DNA of 64,000 bases from the NCBI GenBank assembly GCA_009192285.1, contig CM018609.1, forward strand, positions 761,282 to 825,281, in the 5' to 3' direction. Position 1 is the stretch's first letter; each line of letters opens with the position of its first letter. The notes below the pieces were generated by a model. That model ran no database searches, was not told the origin of the DNA, and was given only the letters and a program-made list of their open reading frames with translations. Positions 1 through 13,300 of this stretch are shown here, piece after piece. This stretch comes from Morchella semilibera (lineage: Eukaryota > Ascomycota > Pezizomycetes > Pezizales > Morchellaceae). A program made the translations under genes and the position numbers.

Positions 1-3000
1 TGCAGCCGAGCTGATCGGGCGAGTGAGTTGCACCTGCATACATCTCTCTTGCTCTGTTTTTAGATCTCTCCCTCCACCTCCTTCCTCCACCTGACCAATA
101 CAAACCCCCATTCTGTCCGTCTGTGGTTTGTCTCAAGGTTCTCCCCCCCCCCCCCCCCCGCCTCCCTTCCTCCCCCCCTCTTATGCAGGCACAGAGGAGG
201 AGGGAGAGAGGAGACGAGGAAAGGAAGAAGCAATAGCGCATGACGTCAAAACAGGAATTGGGATTGGAAGAGTGGACAACATGTAGGAATTCGAAAGCTC
301 TGACAATCTCCGTAGCCGCATCCACACTGCGAGTGCGAGTGCGAGAATGTGAAAAGAGATATATCGACCTGTTGCACTCGAGTCATCTATAGCCTAATTG
401 TTTGTTGGATCCTGCTGGCTGGCTGGCTGGCTGGCTGGTCCTTAGGGGCCAAGTTTGACCTTCAGAGGGAGATTAGATTTTTTTTTTATTTTTTTTATTT
501 TTTTATTTTTATATTACATCCCTAAACACACCTTAAAATTTTAAAATACCTTGACAAAACCCACCCCCCCATCGCGAAACCACCAGTTTCGGCTCTTTTT
601 AAAGAAGTCGTTAGAGTGGTAGTACTGCAGTAGTAGTAGTAGTAGTAGTAGTAGAGTAGCTGTACTCCAAGTAAATAGAGTAAAGTAGGGTTTGGTTGGC
701 GATGCTTGGCCTCCTGCTCATTCCAAATCCGTTATTGGCTCGGGTCGCACATGACCCAGACCAGGACTGGCGCAATGATCATCTCATAATTCATTAGGGT
801 CCATCCCCAATCTGTCTGCCCTCCAGCGCAGTACCACACGGAAGGAGCCTAGTAGTCCTGACCAGGCTCCCACTTTGGGGAGTCTGAAATTGATCTGGTA
901 GGGTATGTGGTGTAGGATATGGCACTCACCCGTCCGAAGGGGGCAGGAGGAGGAGGAGGAGGAGGAGGGAGCAAGAGCTGGAGTAGACCAACTTAGTCTA
1001 AAGAAGTCTATATGTGAGTACAGCAGCAGCAGCAGCAGTAGTAGCACCTTAGATGTAACGGTGCTGTGGTTGTTAGACAGTTCGTGATGCTTGTGCTGGC
1101 ATGGCATATATGGGGAAGCACTCTACTCTAGAGTAACAACGATAACGCTTCTGCATGAGCTTTATGCAGTGCGCGTAAAGTGATGAGCGAGGTCACGGGC
1201 AGAGTGATTTTCTCACGTGCATTCGCGTGTATCAACGAGAACGAGTCTGTCTGGGAAGTGCCTGGTAGTCTATTCTAAATGGTCCGGGGTGGGGGGGGGG
1301 GGGATACACCAGAATGGATAGTGGTGATGATTAAAATGGAAGCTAGCCTGTACGTAGGTGCTACACTTCTCCATTCATATCTCTCTAAATCCTTACTCTA
1401 CTCTAGATAGGGAAGTTCGTGGTGGTATGTAGTGTATGTACATCCTCCAGGCGTAGCGCTTCCGCGCGCGGCTTCTCGTAGCGAGTCGGAGAGCCTACGT
1501 AACGCACAGTTCCTATGTATGTATTTGTGTATTTCGCTTATGGGGTGGATATGTGTGAGACGAAGACAGGCAAAACAGAATGTTTGTAAGGGTTCGCAGG
1601 GAATTACAGTGTGGTAGTGTGGGACATCATTCGGGTATGTACCGTTGTGCACCCCCGACGTTGACGGCCGCCGGTGACAGGAGTGACAGTTATTTTATAC
1701 CCCGTTGGAACTTCGGAGAGATCTACGAGAACGGATTTGTTTCCCCTTTCTAAATCATTCTCTCTACAAGAGAGTGAGTGAACGTGTGTGTGCGTGAGCG
1801 TGTGTGTGTGCGTGCGTGCGTGTGTGAGTGAGTGTGAGTGAGTGTGTGAGTGTGTGTGTGTCTCTCCTCCCCAACATCCATAAGGTATCCTGTTTGGACA
1901 GACAGTCCAGTGGGACAGTGGACCCTGAATTTGGTCGTATGGAAAAAGAGTTGAAGAGGTCCCCGATCCTTTGATAGTGGGACAAATTCATACAATTCAT
2001 TGGTGAGGGATGGAGGGGTGTGACATTTTTCATTGCCCATGTTTCTTTTTCTGGATGGTTTGCTGGCTGCGTTTCCGGGTCTCTGGGTTCTGTCGGTTGG
2101 GACTCTTGTTTGCTTTTGCGAGTCGTAGTGGCCGCCGTAGTCCACTAGACGTTCCGAAACACGCTTACACAAGAACATGTAGCTACAGGCGCTAGTTATG
2201 TAGCTGCGTCTTCTGTAACAGAAACCTTCTTTTCTTCTTGAATCACCTAATAATTATACAGCTAGAGTAGTACTACTGCATGTCGAAGGCCGGATATATA
2301 ATCTTTTTTGTTTTTCCGTATACATCTTGACTCCTCTTCTCGATAGGGAGTGTTGAAGGTCTCACTGGGGTCCAATTGCACTTAATATCAACCGTGCACG
2401 GCATGCCTGCGCCGTAGGTCATCTTAACTGAGCACTTCTCTTTAGCACCTTGAGAAAGTATTGACATGGGGGCACCAACGGGCCGGGAAAAAACTATCGG
2501 GAAAGTCCGTCCCCTGTGAGAAAAAAAGTTATTCCCTACATCCCATGTCTGTCTCCAGCCTCAAGAGGAGGAGCAGGAATGAAGAGCAGGAGTGAGGGAA
2601 AAAAAAAAAAACGAAAAGAACACGGACACACAAAAGTGAATCTGTTGGATCTAGTGTTCAGAAAGAAAAAAAAGATCATCCCTGAGTGAGCTTTGCCCTA
2701 CGAATACAGACCCGCTTTCTCTTATCCCCTTGTTGGTTGAGCGGAGATGGAAGTGGAAGGAGAAGACAGTCCGGAATTCGGTGAGGGTACTGCTGCCTTA
2801 CGGCACCTTTACAAGAAAGGAATATCCCATAGCGTTTCCGGCTCCTACTTACCGTGCTCGGGTCGACATGAAGCCCGTTCGTTCCTAGTCTAGTGACATA
2901 ATGATGATGAGGGCGATGATGAAGATGTTCACGAAGCTTTATTCTTTTTTTAATTCTTTTTTTCTGTAGGGGGATGCGTAAAGCGTGAAATGTACCTACT

Positions 3001-5503
3001 GCGTGTCGATAGTTTTATCAGTAGTGCAGACAAGTAACTATTATTCCCAGGGTCAAGTTACGTTACGGAAGCCAACCAAGTAAAGCCGTTTGGCACGCGG
3101 CCCCGCATCCGTAGAATCCTTCGGAATCAATTGGACTGTGTAGACGGATGGGTGCATGGCATGTCGAGACGCAGTTTTTTTTCCCTCCTTTCCTTCCCTT
3201 GTGACGATTTTTGTTAGTCGTTACGTATATACCCTTTCTTCCACTTGGTGAAACAAAGAAGCCGTATTATCTCGAGAAGGGCATATGTCTTAGTAAGATA
3301 TAGTGTGGACAACAGGCGCCTCAGAGGAGTGTAACTTGAGGGTGGCTCCGCATTCCGCTGCTTCTAGCGTAGGTAACTAGCCACTGGGATCGTGAAGCTG
3401 GAGTGCTGTACCAATTGCACGGACAATTGTTCGATAGCATCGATGTGATCGTTTCTCTTCTTTCTCTCGGCACAGGAGAACAGACGACGACGACGACGTG
3501 CCGACACCCCGACAAACCATACAACGATGGTAGCTGCTAGACTCTGGGGCAAGCATACTCTGTTCTGGGCACAGAGGGCATTTACTAGGAATATCTTAGT
3601 ACATACCTGGACCAGGCATCTATCCCTTCCTTACAACAACCCCTCGCACTACTCCCCTTGACGTGGGGAAGGGGCAGATGTGCTGAGATGGCTCAGCCTA
3701 ACCCCCGTTATCATTTTGCCAAATAACTATCCCCGTAGAAATTCACACTGGGGGATCAGCAATCTAAAGCAAGGGAGCTAGGGACGGTACCTACTCCAGG
3801 TAAGTAGTTTCGACCTTCTGGAGGTCTGTTTTCAGGGTCTGCCTGTATGTCAGGCTATTTTTTGACCCTCTTTATTTTTGAAGCGAGGGATAGTCAATTC
3901 GTACGATTATCGGACGGGGGGGAAGGGGGGTTTAGAAGTGAGTGAGTCTGTTCTGCTATGTCTATCTCGTCTTGTTTTTGGGAGTGGACTCGTGTTGTTA
4001 GCTAGTAGTGAGTTGTTTGGACCCCTTACCAAACTCAAGTTGTGGCTGAATCATGAATCTTCCACCCAGCTTCTGTGGCAGGAAACAACAGTGCGTATAG
4101 CCCGAGCACCTGCATAACCCTACTAAGTCAAAGGTCTCACACTTCGCCGGACAATTTTTTTTTTTACTATTGATGCGTACATACATATTATACATCTTTT
4201 TGTTATTATTTGTTACAATCAGGGAAGGGAAGGCATCACACACGCATACATCTATCCTGGGCTCTGTTCTCCGCCTCCGCGCACTTCTGCACCAAGGGTA
4301 CTAAACCATCTGGTTGTTACTTCTTTTCTGCACGTCGAGTACTCCATTCTTTCTCTCTCTCTCCACTTTCTCTCTACATTCTCTTTTTCGTGGTTATTTT
4401 CTTCTTCTCTTTATCTTTCTTTCTTTTCTAACCTTTTCCCCTCTCTGTATGCACATGTGGTCACAACATAGACAACAGTAGTAGCCAAAGAAGAAGAAAA
4501 GGAGAGAATATCTTACTTTCCTTTAGTCGTTCTCTCGGTATTTTCCTCATCATCGTCATCAAGCAGTATCACTATTTCAGCTATCCCTTCGTTTTTTCTC
4601 TCTCTTAATATTATAAAATCGTCCCATCTATTTCCACATCTGAATATCCCGGTACATACATTCAGTGGTACCTTACATACCATACTTTACATACACCTAC
4701 GTTCACAAGCATCCCCCCCCCCCTCATACTGTCCCCTGCCACTTTCCCAAATTCGAATCCCATTATCAACCCCCCCCCCCCCCAAACTACGCCGCATAGA
4801 CGTATCCTCTTTAAGCGGCTCCAGGTCCAAAAAATTGCAACGGTCTCTTCGGGTTTTGATCGGCCTTCCTCTTCCAACTCCCGAACCTTGTGCTACCGCA
4901 GTAAACCACCAAGCGAATCCCACACACTAGTTATCATAACTTTGCCGTGCGTGCTCTTCTGCAGGAACTGAATTTATATCTACCCTCCACCCCCCGGCAC
5001 ATAATCTTCCTTCACTATTCTAAAAGGTGAGAACCCCCCTCCTCCCAATTATCCTAAATAACCTTTGGATCCAACTACTTCCTCCATTGGAACTTCAGTT
5101 AATCAAATCATCAAGCCAGCACTACGACAGATCCTCGACCAGCAACCCCTAGACTGGGAATTAAGCCTTGCTCGTTCACACACTCTTTTATATACGCACC
5201 CACATACCCACCCCATCCACTCTCATCCACTCATTTATGTTATGGTGGGGTCATATCGAATTCAATTCATAAGCAAGTCCTCTCGACCAAACTCTCAAGA
5301 ACTGTCACCAGAGGATCAAACAACTCAAAGCATCACAAAACACAGAAACAACAGCATGGATTCCGTTTACATATATGCTGCAGCTGGCCCTGCGCCTGTA
5401 AAGATGGTCAAGAGGAGGGAGTCACGCCATACGGACGTCCTTATTTGGAAGTGGACGTCGTGGAAGCTGTGACCTGGCACCTGAAGAGGCAGAGACCAGT
5501 GGA
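1..5503. other. Upstream low-complexity intergenic region
   Basis: No gene is supportable here; the open frames are short, antisense to one another and of simple composition. The stretch holds C17 (143-159), a GGCT tetranucleotide run (about 413-438), T-rich tracts (478-520), a TAG/GTA run (about 626-655), G13 (1291-1303), a GT/GA-rich minisatellite (about 1776-1862), CGA repeats (3486-3498), C11 (4713-4723), C14 (4770-4783) and pyrimidine-rich DNA at 4340-4440. The last kilobase probably contains the promoter and 5' leader of the plus-strand gene starting near 5504. An ATG-initiated frame from 5065 or 5356 runs into that region but in a different frame, so the real 5' end may use an upstream exon that I could not resolve. 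Confidence 0.6.
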
Positions 5504-7324
5504 ATGAAGAGCCCTTCACGATCAATGACCAGCAGCACTGCTTCAGAGGAGAAGGAGACCTCGTCATTCCTAAACCGAAGAAGGCTAAGGAAGTCGACAT
5601 CACACGCCAGCCTTGCATCAATCTCCACCGCATACGAGGCTCAGAGACAAGAGAAGCTTGGACGTCGAGGGTTCACGGACTTATTGAGGGGAAGTGGAGG
5701 TAAACAGACATCACCTGCTCGACCATCAATTGGTAGGTTGACAGGCATACATTTGGTTCAAACAATATCTAATACATCATAGGTTCAAGGAAGCTCACAC
5801 ACCCAATAAGCAAGCCATTCAACTTCTCACATGTCACCCACACAAACTCAACGACTTTCGGCCAGATCCAGCAGACAGACGACAGTGCACTTGTTCAGGA
5901 TTGGCACAAGGCAGTACGGGAATCAAGGATGCCTGGCTCGCGACGAAAGACCGAGTCAACGGTCGTGGTCACACCCCAAACAGCTGCTGCTCTTCAGAGG
6001 ACCGCATCCATTCGATCAAGGAAGCGGGCCAACACAAACCTGACAATCTCTCCTAGGGACTCAATTGATCTCGGCCAGCCTTCACCCACACTTTCAGATG
6101 AGAACACCATTCATTCCTGCCCTCGTACACCACCTCCACGAACCACATCAAAGCACTGCCTCAGAAGCCTTGTGGAGGACCCAGTTGAGGAGGACAACGA
6201 GTGTGTATTCCGACCAGGACGTGACTCAGTGTTCCTACTTGGTGGAAGAAAGACACCAGTGAAGGTGGTGAGGGAGCAGATGAGTGACTCAGACTCATCA
6301 AACTCATCAACAATAGATGAGTATGATGAGGGCATCTCAGAACTTCGCTCATCGAAATCAACACCTGATTTACTTGCACTAAGACGCAATAGTTACCTGA
6401 TGGGACGACCTGTCAGCCAGATTGGTTTCGAAGACTCGGTTGACCCTTCTGCTCAGGCATCCAACAGAATGTCAATGGCCGCACGACGCATGTCTAAGAG
6501 GTTCTCCATCCACCCAGACGCACTAGCCCAAGATGTCGGTGCTTTCCTTGACTCATGGGAAGAGGACATTGACTGGTACTACGAGAACGAGGTCGATGAG
6601 GTTGCGTGGGGCGCACCCGAGTACGGCATGACACCTGCACCTTCATGCGAGTCTCTACCCATCGACAACGAATTGTTGAAGGTTCCAGAAGTTAAGGGAA
6701 GAGTTTGTGCTCGTGGAAAAGAGGATCACTGGTGTGTTTGAGGACAAACTTCTTCTTCCTCCTTCTCCTCAACTGACCTCGTTCCCCGATTTGACCATTG
6801 GGATCGCCGACGGTGGCTTTGAGTCATACGAACCAGAAAGCGAGGACATAATCTTCCGTGCGGCCTCAACCGCACTGAGACACCGCTCGATCAGTTCTGC
6901 CGCGTCTCTCCCAGACCTCATTCATAGCCGGCCATACCGCGATGAACTCAACCGTGTGGCTCAGCAGCTTGACGATCACATTGCGGCACTGAACCAGGAG
7001 ACTTACTCAGTTCGACCCATCAGTACCAACACTCGTGATCCGCATGCATTCTACTTGGGAAACCGCTCTAGAGCGTACTCGGAAGCCACATGCGTTACGC
7101 TTTGCTCTGATAGTACAGAGACTGGAACGCCTGCTTGTGCAGATGAGATTCCCACTCCCAACAGTTCGGCTCACAACTCTTTTCAATTCACAGGCCGGGA
7201 TGATGGGCGTGCTGAGAAAGGCTTGTCATTCCCAGCCGCAGCCCTTCCCGGTGTCATCGAATTTGCTCCTGACGGTCTGCATCACATTGCTGCCGATGAG
7301 CAAGAATTCGTTCATTTCATCTGA
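5504..7324 (+). CDS. CRIB-motif (small GTPase-binding-like) disordered protein
   Basis: Proposed exons are 5504-5732, 5783-6690 and 6743-7324, joining in frame to 572 aa. The first splice creates the motif ISKPFNFSHVTHT (about residues 84-96), which matches the Cdc42/Rac-interactive-binding core ISxPxxFxHxxH. It is preceded by a Ser/Arg-rich N-terminus and followed by long Ser/Thr/Pro-rich disordered sequence. An acidic, aromatic block (DSWEEDIDWYYENEVDEVAW) precedes the C-terminal part, whose end is HHIAADEQEFVHFI. By family, CRIB proteins are effectors of Cdc42/Rac in polarity and septin or actin organisation at the cortex; that role is inferred here. The second intron (52 nt, GTTAAG...TTTGAG) is weak and could instead mark a frame error. 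The start is uncertain: the frame is open upstream to a TAA near 5400, so an upstream exon is possible. Confidence 0.6.
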
Positions 7325-10300
7325 TTGAACTGTGTTCATCATGTACAATTCGTGCTTTAATTTTTGGGAGGCTGTTTGCTGTATATTGTTTTTCATGTAC
7401 TATTATTACAGGAGAGGAGGGGAAATGGGGCTTCCCCCGACCTCCTAACTGATGCCTGACTGGCTATTTCTTTATTTTCCTAGATTCTACTTGTGATTAT
7501 ATTCTTGGGGCGCTGGCTCTTTTCTTGTTTCATTTTTTCTACCAGTGTTGATAAACGGGGGATTCGGGGTGTTAATTGCGGCTTTTCGTAAAAAATCTTT
7601 TCACATTTTATTACAATTACTGTATTTCCATTGCTAACTGGGTCTGCATTCTACATATTTCCTTTGTCATGGTGGTCTAAAAACGGCTGGCTGGGTGTGG
7701 TGGTGGTCTGTACCTGTTTGTTTAGGGAAAAGGGATCAAGGTCGGGCAACAACTAAAAAAAAAGGAATCAAAAAAAAAATGAAGGAGAAATAATAAGTAA
7801 CCATTCTTAATTTGGTAACTCTCTTCTTTTTCCTTCAAAAAAAAATACACATATTGCATCATCGTACTGCACTGCTTTTCTTCCTTTTGTCATCTTTCTG
7901 TTTATTTCTCTTTTTTGATTTTTTTTTCTTCCCCTGTGATCACCAGGGGGTACACGTACACGCTCTAAAGCGATTCTTTCATTTGTCTTATGCGGGTTTT
8001 TTTTTTTTCCTTTTCTCTTGCTCTTTCTCTCTTTGGAATTTTTGGGAACGGGGGGGGGGGCACTGGACTAACTAGGGGGGTTCGGCGGTCGTTTCGAAAT
8101 TCTGTTCTGTCGTTTTCGTAAACTCTTTCTTTTTTGTTATTTTCTCTCGCCAGGGGTTTTCTATTTTTTTTTTCTGGCATATATATGCAGGGCGGGGTGG
8201 CGGGGGTTGGAGAGAGAGAGGGAGGGGGTAATTCTTCCTTCGGTTTTTTTTCGGTTTTTTTATATTAACGGGATCTAATTTAGATGGTCTTGGGCTCGCG
8301 CCGGATTTGGGGGGGGGGGGTTCATAAAAATTCTCTTTTTTAGATACCAATTTTTTCTTATTTTTTTTTATTTTGGTTGATTGGCTGGTTGTAACTTACT
8401 ATTACTACTACTACTACTACTATTATTATTACTACTACTACTACTCGTTACTACTCGTTACTACTGCTACTAGCTACATAGCTAGCTACCGTCTGGTTGG
8501 CCACAGCTACAGCTACAGCCACAACAATCATCAATTGCCAATTAATTGCCAACAACTGCCATACCCCATCCAGAGCACAGTAGAGTATTTCCAAACAGCC
8601 CAATTGCATCATGACGGTATATACCTCCCCAGCCAGCCAGCTGGCAGCAAGCATGTGAACGATAAGATCTGGAGTCCCTACCTATCTACCTACCTACCTA
8701 CCTAGCTAGCTAGCAAAGCAAGATGGAGCACATACTCTGTAACAAACTCCTCACGTACGGCATCGACGATACACTCTCTCCCCCGGCCCTTCCAGTCCCA
8801 TTTCAAAAGCGACTTGGATACCATCATATCAGCGGCGCCCGTGATCCCAAAAGTACCGCAGCCTGTGTGGGTGTGTGGCCCGGGCGTGCCCCTCCTTCGT
8901 TCTGGAAGCGCAGGGTTCAGGGTTCGTGGAGAAGTACTCTATGTAGCCGGGGGGAGGGGGAGTGGGTATTTGGGATGGATGCCAGTTTGTAGCCGCTCTT
9001 CCTCGGTGCCGCGGCGAAGATGGAGGTGGGGGGGGGGGAAGGAGTGATTAGGGAGACTTCTTTTTTTAATTTTTTAATTTACAATTATCTCTCCGCCGCC
9101 CCCCCCCCACCCCCCAAGGAGGGGAGGGGGGTTCGTCCCATCGGCATCTGATAGCTGCCGATGTTGTTGGGGCCCATGTAGGTATGTGTATGTGCAGTAT
9201 TGGGCACGGCATGCGTACAGCAGGTAGAGTACTTACATGTACTTAAGGTACGTGTATGTATGTATGTAGGTAGTAGGTACATGATGTACTCTAGCTGTAT
9301 GATATCCCAGAGTAAGTACCTCCACCGCTTCAGCTGCTCTGCTCTGCTCCACCCCAGAGTACTACATACTCTACTTACATAGGCGAGCCTGCTCGAGCGC
9401 AGAGCATCGCATCAACCCCAATCTCCACTGTACCTACCCAAGTACCTAGAGTACAACCTAGCTGTCGTGCAATCTGCCCATGCCTCGCCTAAGTATGTAC
9501 CTGAGTTTATTGCCTTTTGCCTTGCCTTTGCCTTTGCCTTTGCCTTATCCTGTTCTATCCTATCCTACACTTGTTCACATGTAGATTGTGTGCACAAAAA
9601 AGAAAAAGAAAGAAGAAAGAAAAAAACTCGGTAATACAGTAGTAGATGCTCTGCCTCCTCCTAATTTGGGGGCGCTCATGATCCAGGACATCTGTTGATC
9701 CGTGATTGCGCGACGAGGGGTGGTGCCTGAATTGAATTGGGGTTGGATTTGCCCCCCCCCCCCCCTCGCTCCCTCCCCCTGGCTCGCTTGCTTGCTGGGT
9801 GGGTTGGAGAAATGAAATTATCGTGAGAAGGCAAAAGGCAAAAGGCAGAGAGAACAAGAGGGAGAAAAAAAAGAAAAAAAGAAATCAAATTAATTAACCC
9901 CCCCCCCTTCCCCCTCCCCTTCCCACCCCGGGCACCGGATGGCAAAAGACAAGTCAAGACAAGACAAGACAAGACAGGAACCGTTACATGTCACCCACAG
10001 CCATGTGCCATTCACGTGGGTGGCTGGCTGACTGGCTAGCTGGGCCGCGCCGGTTGGTGATCAATATCCAAAGTCTAACGGCGGTCTCCTCCACAAAGAG
10101 AAAGAGAAAAAAAAAGAACTAACATAACCGACGAAGACGACAACGGCCACGACGATGATGATGATGGTGATGATGCTATTACATGACGGACGGACAAAGC
10201 AAAACACGAGACTACGTAACGGCATAGCAGCGTCTCTAGAGAGAAGAGAGAGAAGGCCTAGCTAGGTCTAGCCAGGCCCAGGTCTAGGGTTCTCCGCGCA

Positions 10301-13300
10301 GCGGGGGGGGTGGATATTGCATGTATGTAGGTACTTGTACATATGGGGGATCCTAGTTATTTGCACTTGCACATAGGCTGCTCTACATAGTACATACACG
10401 ATATCCTCTAGAGACACATGCCATACAGTAACTCGGTTCTCCATACAAAGCACTATTAGTCAGCGTCGGGGGCGGGATGGGGACGCATGCGCACGATCAT
10501 GTTGAGAAGTGCTGGAGTATGTTGTATGTATGTACATGTAGGTATGCTGGCCAGATGCTGGTCCTCTCCCCGGAGTCCATGGTCCAGGTCGTGCCAAAAC
10601 TCCATCTCGAAAAAAAAAGATCCAGGCCCCCGTTATCGCACGGAGGCTCAATTGCATTGTGTAATCAACCCGACCAATACATGATGTGCTGTACTTGGAG
10701 TGCATGTAGATTATTATACCCATGCGAACAGAATACAGAGGATCGTCGTCGTACATCTGTCGTCTATCGTTAGACGGCGACGACGACAACAACGTCCGGC
10801 CGAGAGTGGAATTCAAGCAATTGTTAACGGTTTACTATAGAGTGTGTGCATACATACAGTATGTAAGCACTATGAAGGGGGAAAAAAAAACACCGTAACC
10901 CGGTATTTTGCCCGACGAACATTGCCAACAGCCAGGCACGCGAGGGCAACCCGGAATTTGCCCTTTTGCACTTTTTTTTCTTTCTTTCCAGGAATTCAAC
11001 GCCCATATGACGGAATAGGCGTTTTTTTTCCCCCTCTCTCTTTTCTTTTCTTTTTTTTTCGTTTCCTTTCTCAGAAGGTCCAAAAAATAAAAATTCCCGC
11101 ATGTGTGTGTGTTTCTTCCTCCGTAGTGAGTGGTATGTAGGTTACTCTGAAGTAGCTAGCTACATACTAATATTCCCCCCCAATGTGGTTAGCGGCACAT
11201 AACACACAGCCAAGCACACCAGGCTTACCTATGGGTGCCCCCCCATACCGCATTCATTCACCCACAACGAGCAATTTACCAGCAAACTCCCCCCTGCCCT
11301 GCCCTACCCAGGGCCAAACACAAAACGAATTCAACCGCTCCCGTGCCTGTTCGGGAGGTGGCTAAACATAGACAACAGGACAACCTCCCTCCACTCCATC
11401 CATACCCAAGCACCCCCCCTGGGTGATAACCAGTGACACACACACGCGCGCGCGCGGAAAAAAAGGGATCTTCTATGGTGCTGCTTCCTTCCTACACTTC
11501 TAGAAACACCACCACGAGAACGAGACGAGGTGGAAATCCCGCGGATGGATGGACGGAACGGGGAGTGGCGGGAACTTGTCTGATAGGATGGAGCAGCAGC
11601 AGCAACAGCAGCTAGCTCTCTATAGCTATCTTCTATCTCTTGCTCCTCGAGGGTCCCAGCAGATGTGCAATTGCAAAAATAAACCCTCTGGACGGCATGT
11701 AGTATGCATGCATGCAATACGATATGCAGAGGCGGACCAGAACTGGGTTTTCGCAAATGTTGGAGGATGCAAGATAGAGATTGCAGAAATACGAAGCCCC
11801 TACCCACTTACTTACTATGGTAGGTACTGTAAAGGTAAGTACATGTATGTAATGTAGGGTAGGTAAAATAAAAATACTTGTTTCCACCGCCAAAAAGGGA
11901 TTATATTGTAGATGCAATTAACCAAACATCCCCGCACAGCTCGCCGCCGCTGCGTACCACATTCACGGGAGAAGAGTGGTCATGGCAGGGGGGCAAGGCA
12001 AGGCAGGGTAAGGCAGGGTAAGTAAAGAAAGGTAAGGGTGGGGGGAAGTGTACCTGAAATCCGAATCATCCCTCAGGAACACATGTCCCAAAAGCACACC
12101 CTCCCATCCGGAATCCTAGACAACGGAACAACCCACCACCCATCCCTTCCCATCCCATCCCACCCATCCCATTCCATCCCACCCCCCCCGCCCCACCTCT
12201 TACCAACAACAACCACACCCATCTATCTCTATCCAGCGGTTAATAGTTCTTCCTTTCCAGAGATTAGACAGATTCGATGTTCGTTAGATCTCGTATCCCC
12301 CCCCAAAGAGATTTCCGGTAGAGAGATTTGCGATAATCTCCTAATCTCTCGGCACACCCGCATTGGGAATAGACGGTTACCAAACTGGGCAGGCTGTACC
12401 TCTACATAGATACAGTTCCTATCCTATCCATCCTGCTCTGTCCTGTTCTGTCCATCCTATTCTGTCCTATCCTAATCCCACCCCCCATGCAAATGCAACC
12501 ATGTACTCCGAACTCTGATAACCTAACCCAACAAACGGATAACACCACCCACCACCCACGACCCACCACACGCTATCACTCGGAATCACGCCAAACACCA
12601 AATCAATAACCGCCGCCAACTCAGCCGAGCCGCACCCGACCCCAATCTCAAATTTCAATTTCAATTCTCCATATCACTCCTCCGCCCCCACCAGACACTA
12701 CATGTACACTACTATCCCGACTCTACAAATCTAGTATCTGTGTAGCTAGCTTACACGCCTATCTAGTTAGCCCAAACCAACTCCACCGTTAGAAATAGAG
12801 TAGCTCACCAGGCGGACCACCACCACCGCCGCCGCCCAATATAATCCAATCTCGGCCTGGATAAAATAATCACGCCTCTTCCACCCCTCCCCCCCCCCCC
12901 CGCGGCACGTACATCCACCGCAGATCTGGGGTAGCAGAAGCAGAAGCAGAGTAGGGTAAATAGAGTACTGATGTACATACACGTTGTAGTCATTTACGAA
13001 CCGTGACACCTCCCCTCCCCGAGCTTCCCGGGGGAGACCGGGTGGCGAAATAAGTGCAGCATATTGTACTCGTATGTACTTACTTATGTAGTCAAGTGTA
13101 AATCGCAATTACGGTATCTACCCTTTTAATTGATTGACTGACGAAACGAAACGAAACGAAACGGACTTTACCCCGCTGATCTGCCTGGAGGGAAAGCGCC
13201 GCCATGGCAATCACGTCTTCAGTGCCCACGTGCGCGTGCTCGTGCTCGTGCTGAAGGAGATCTTAAGATGTAGAGTAGTAGTACATACACATGCTCTAAA

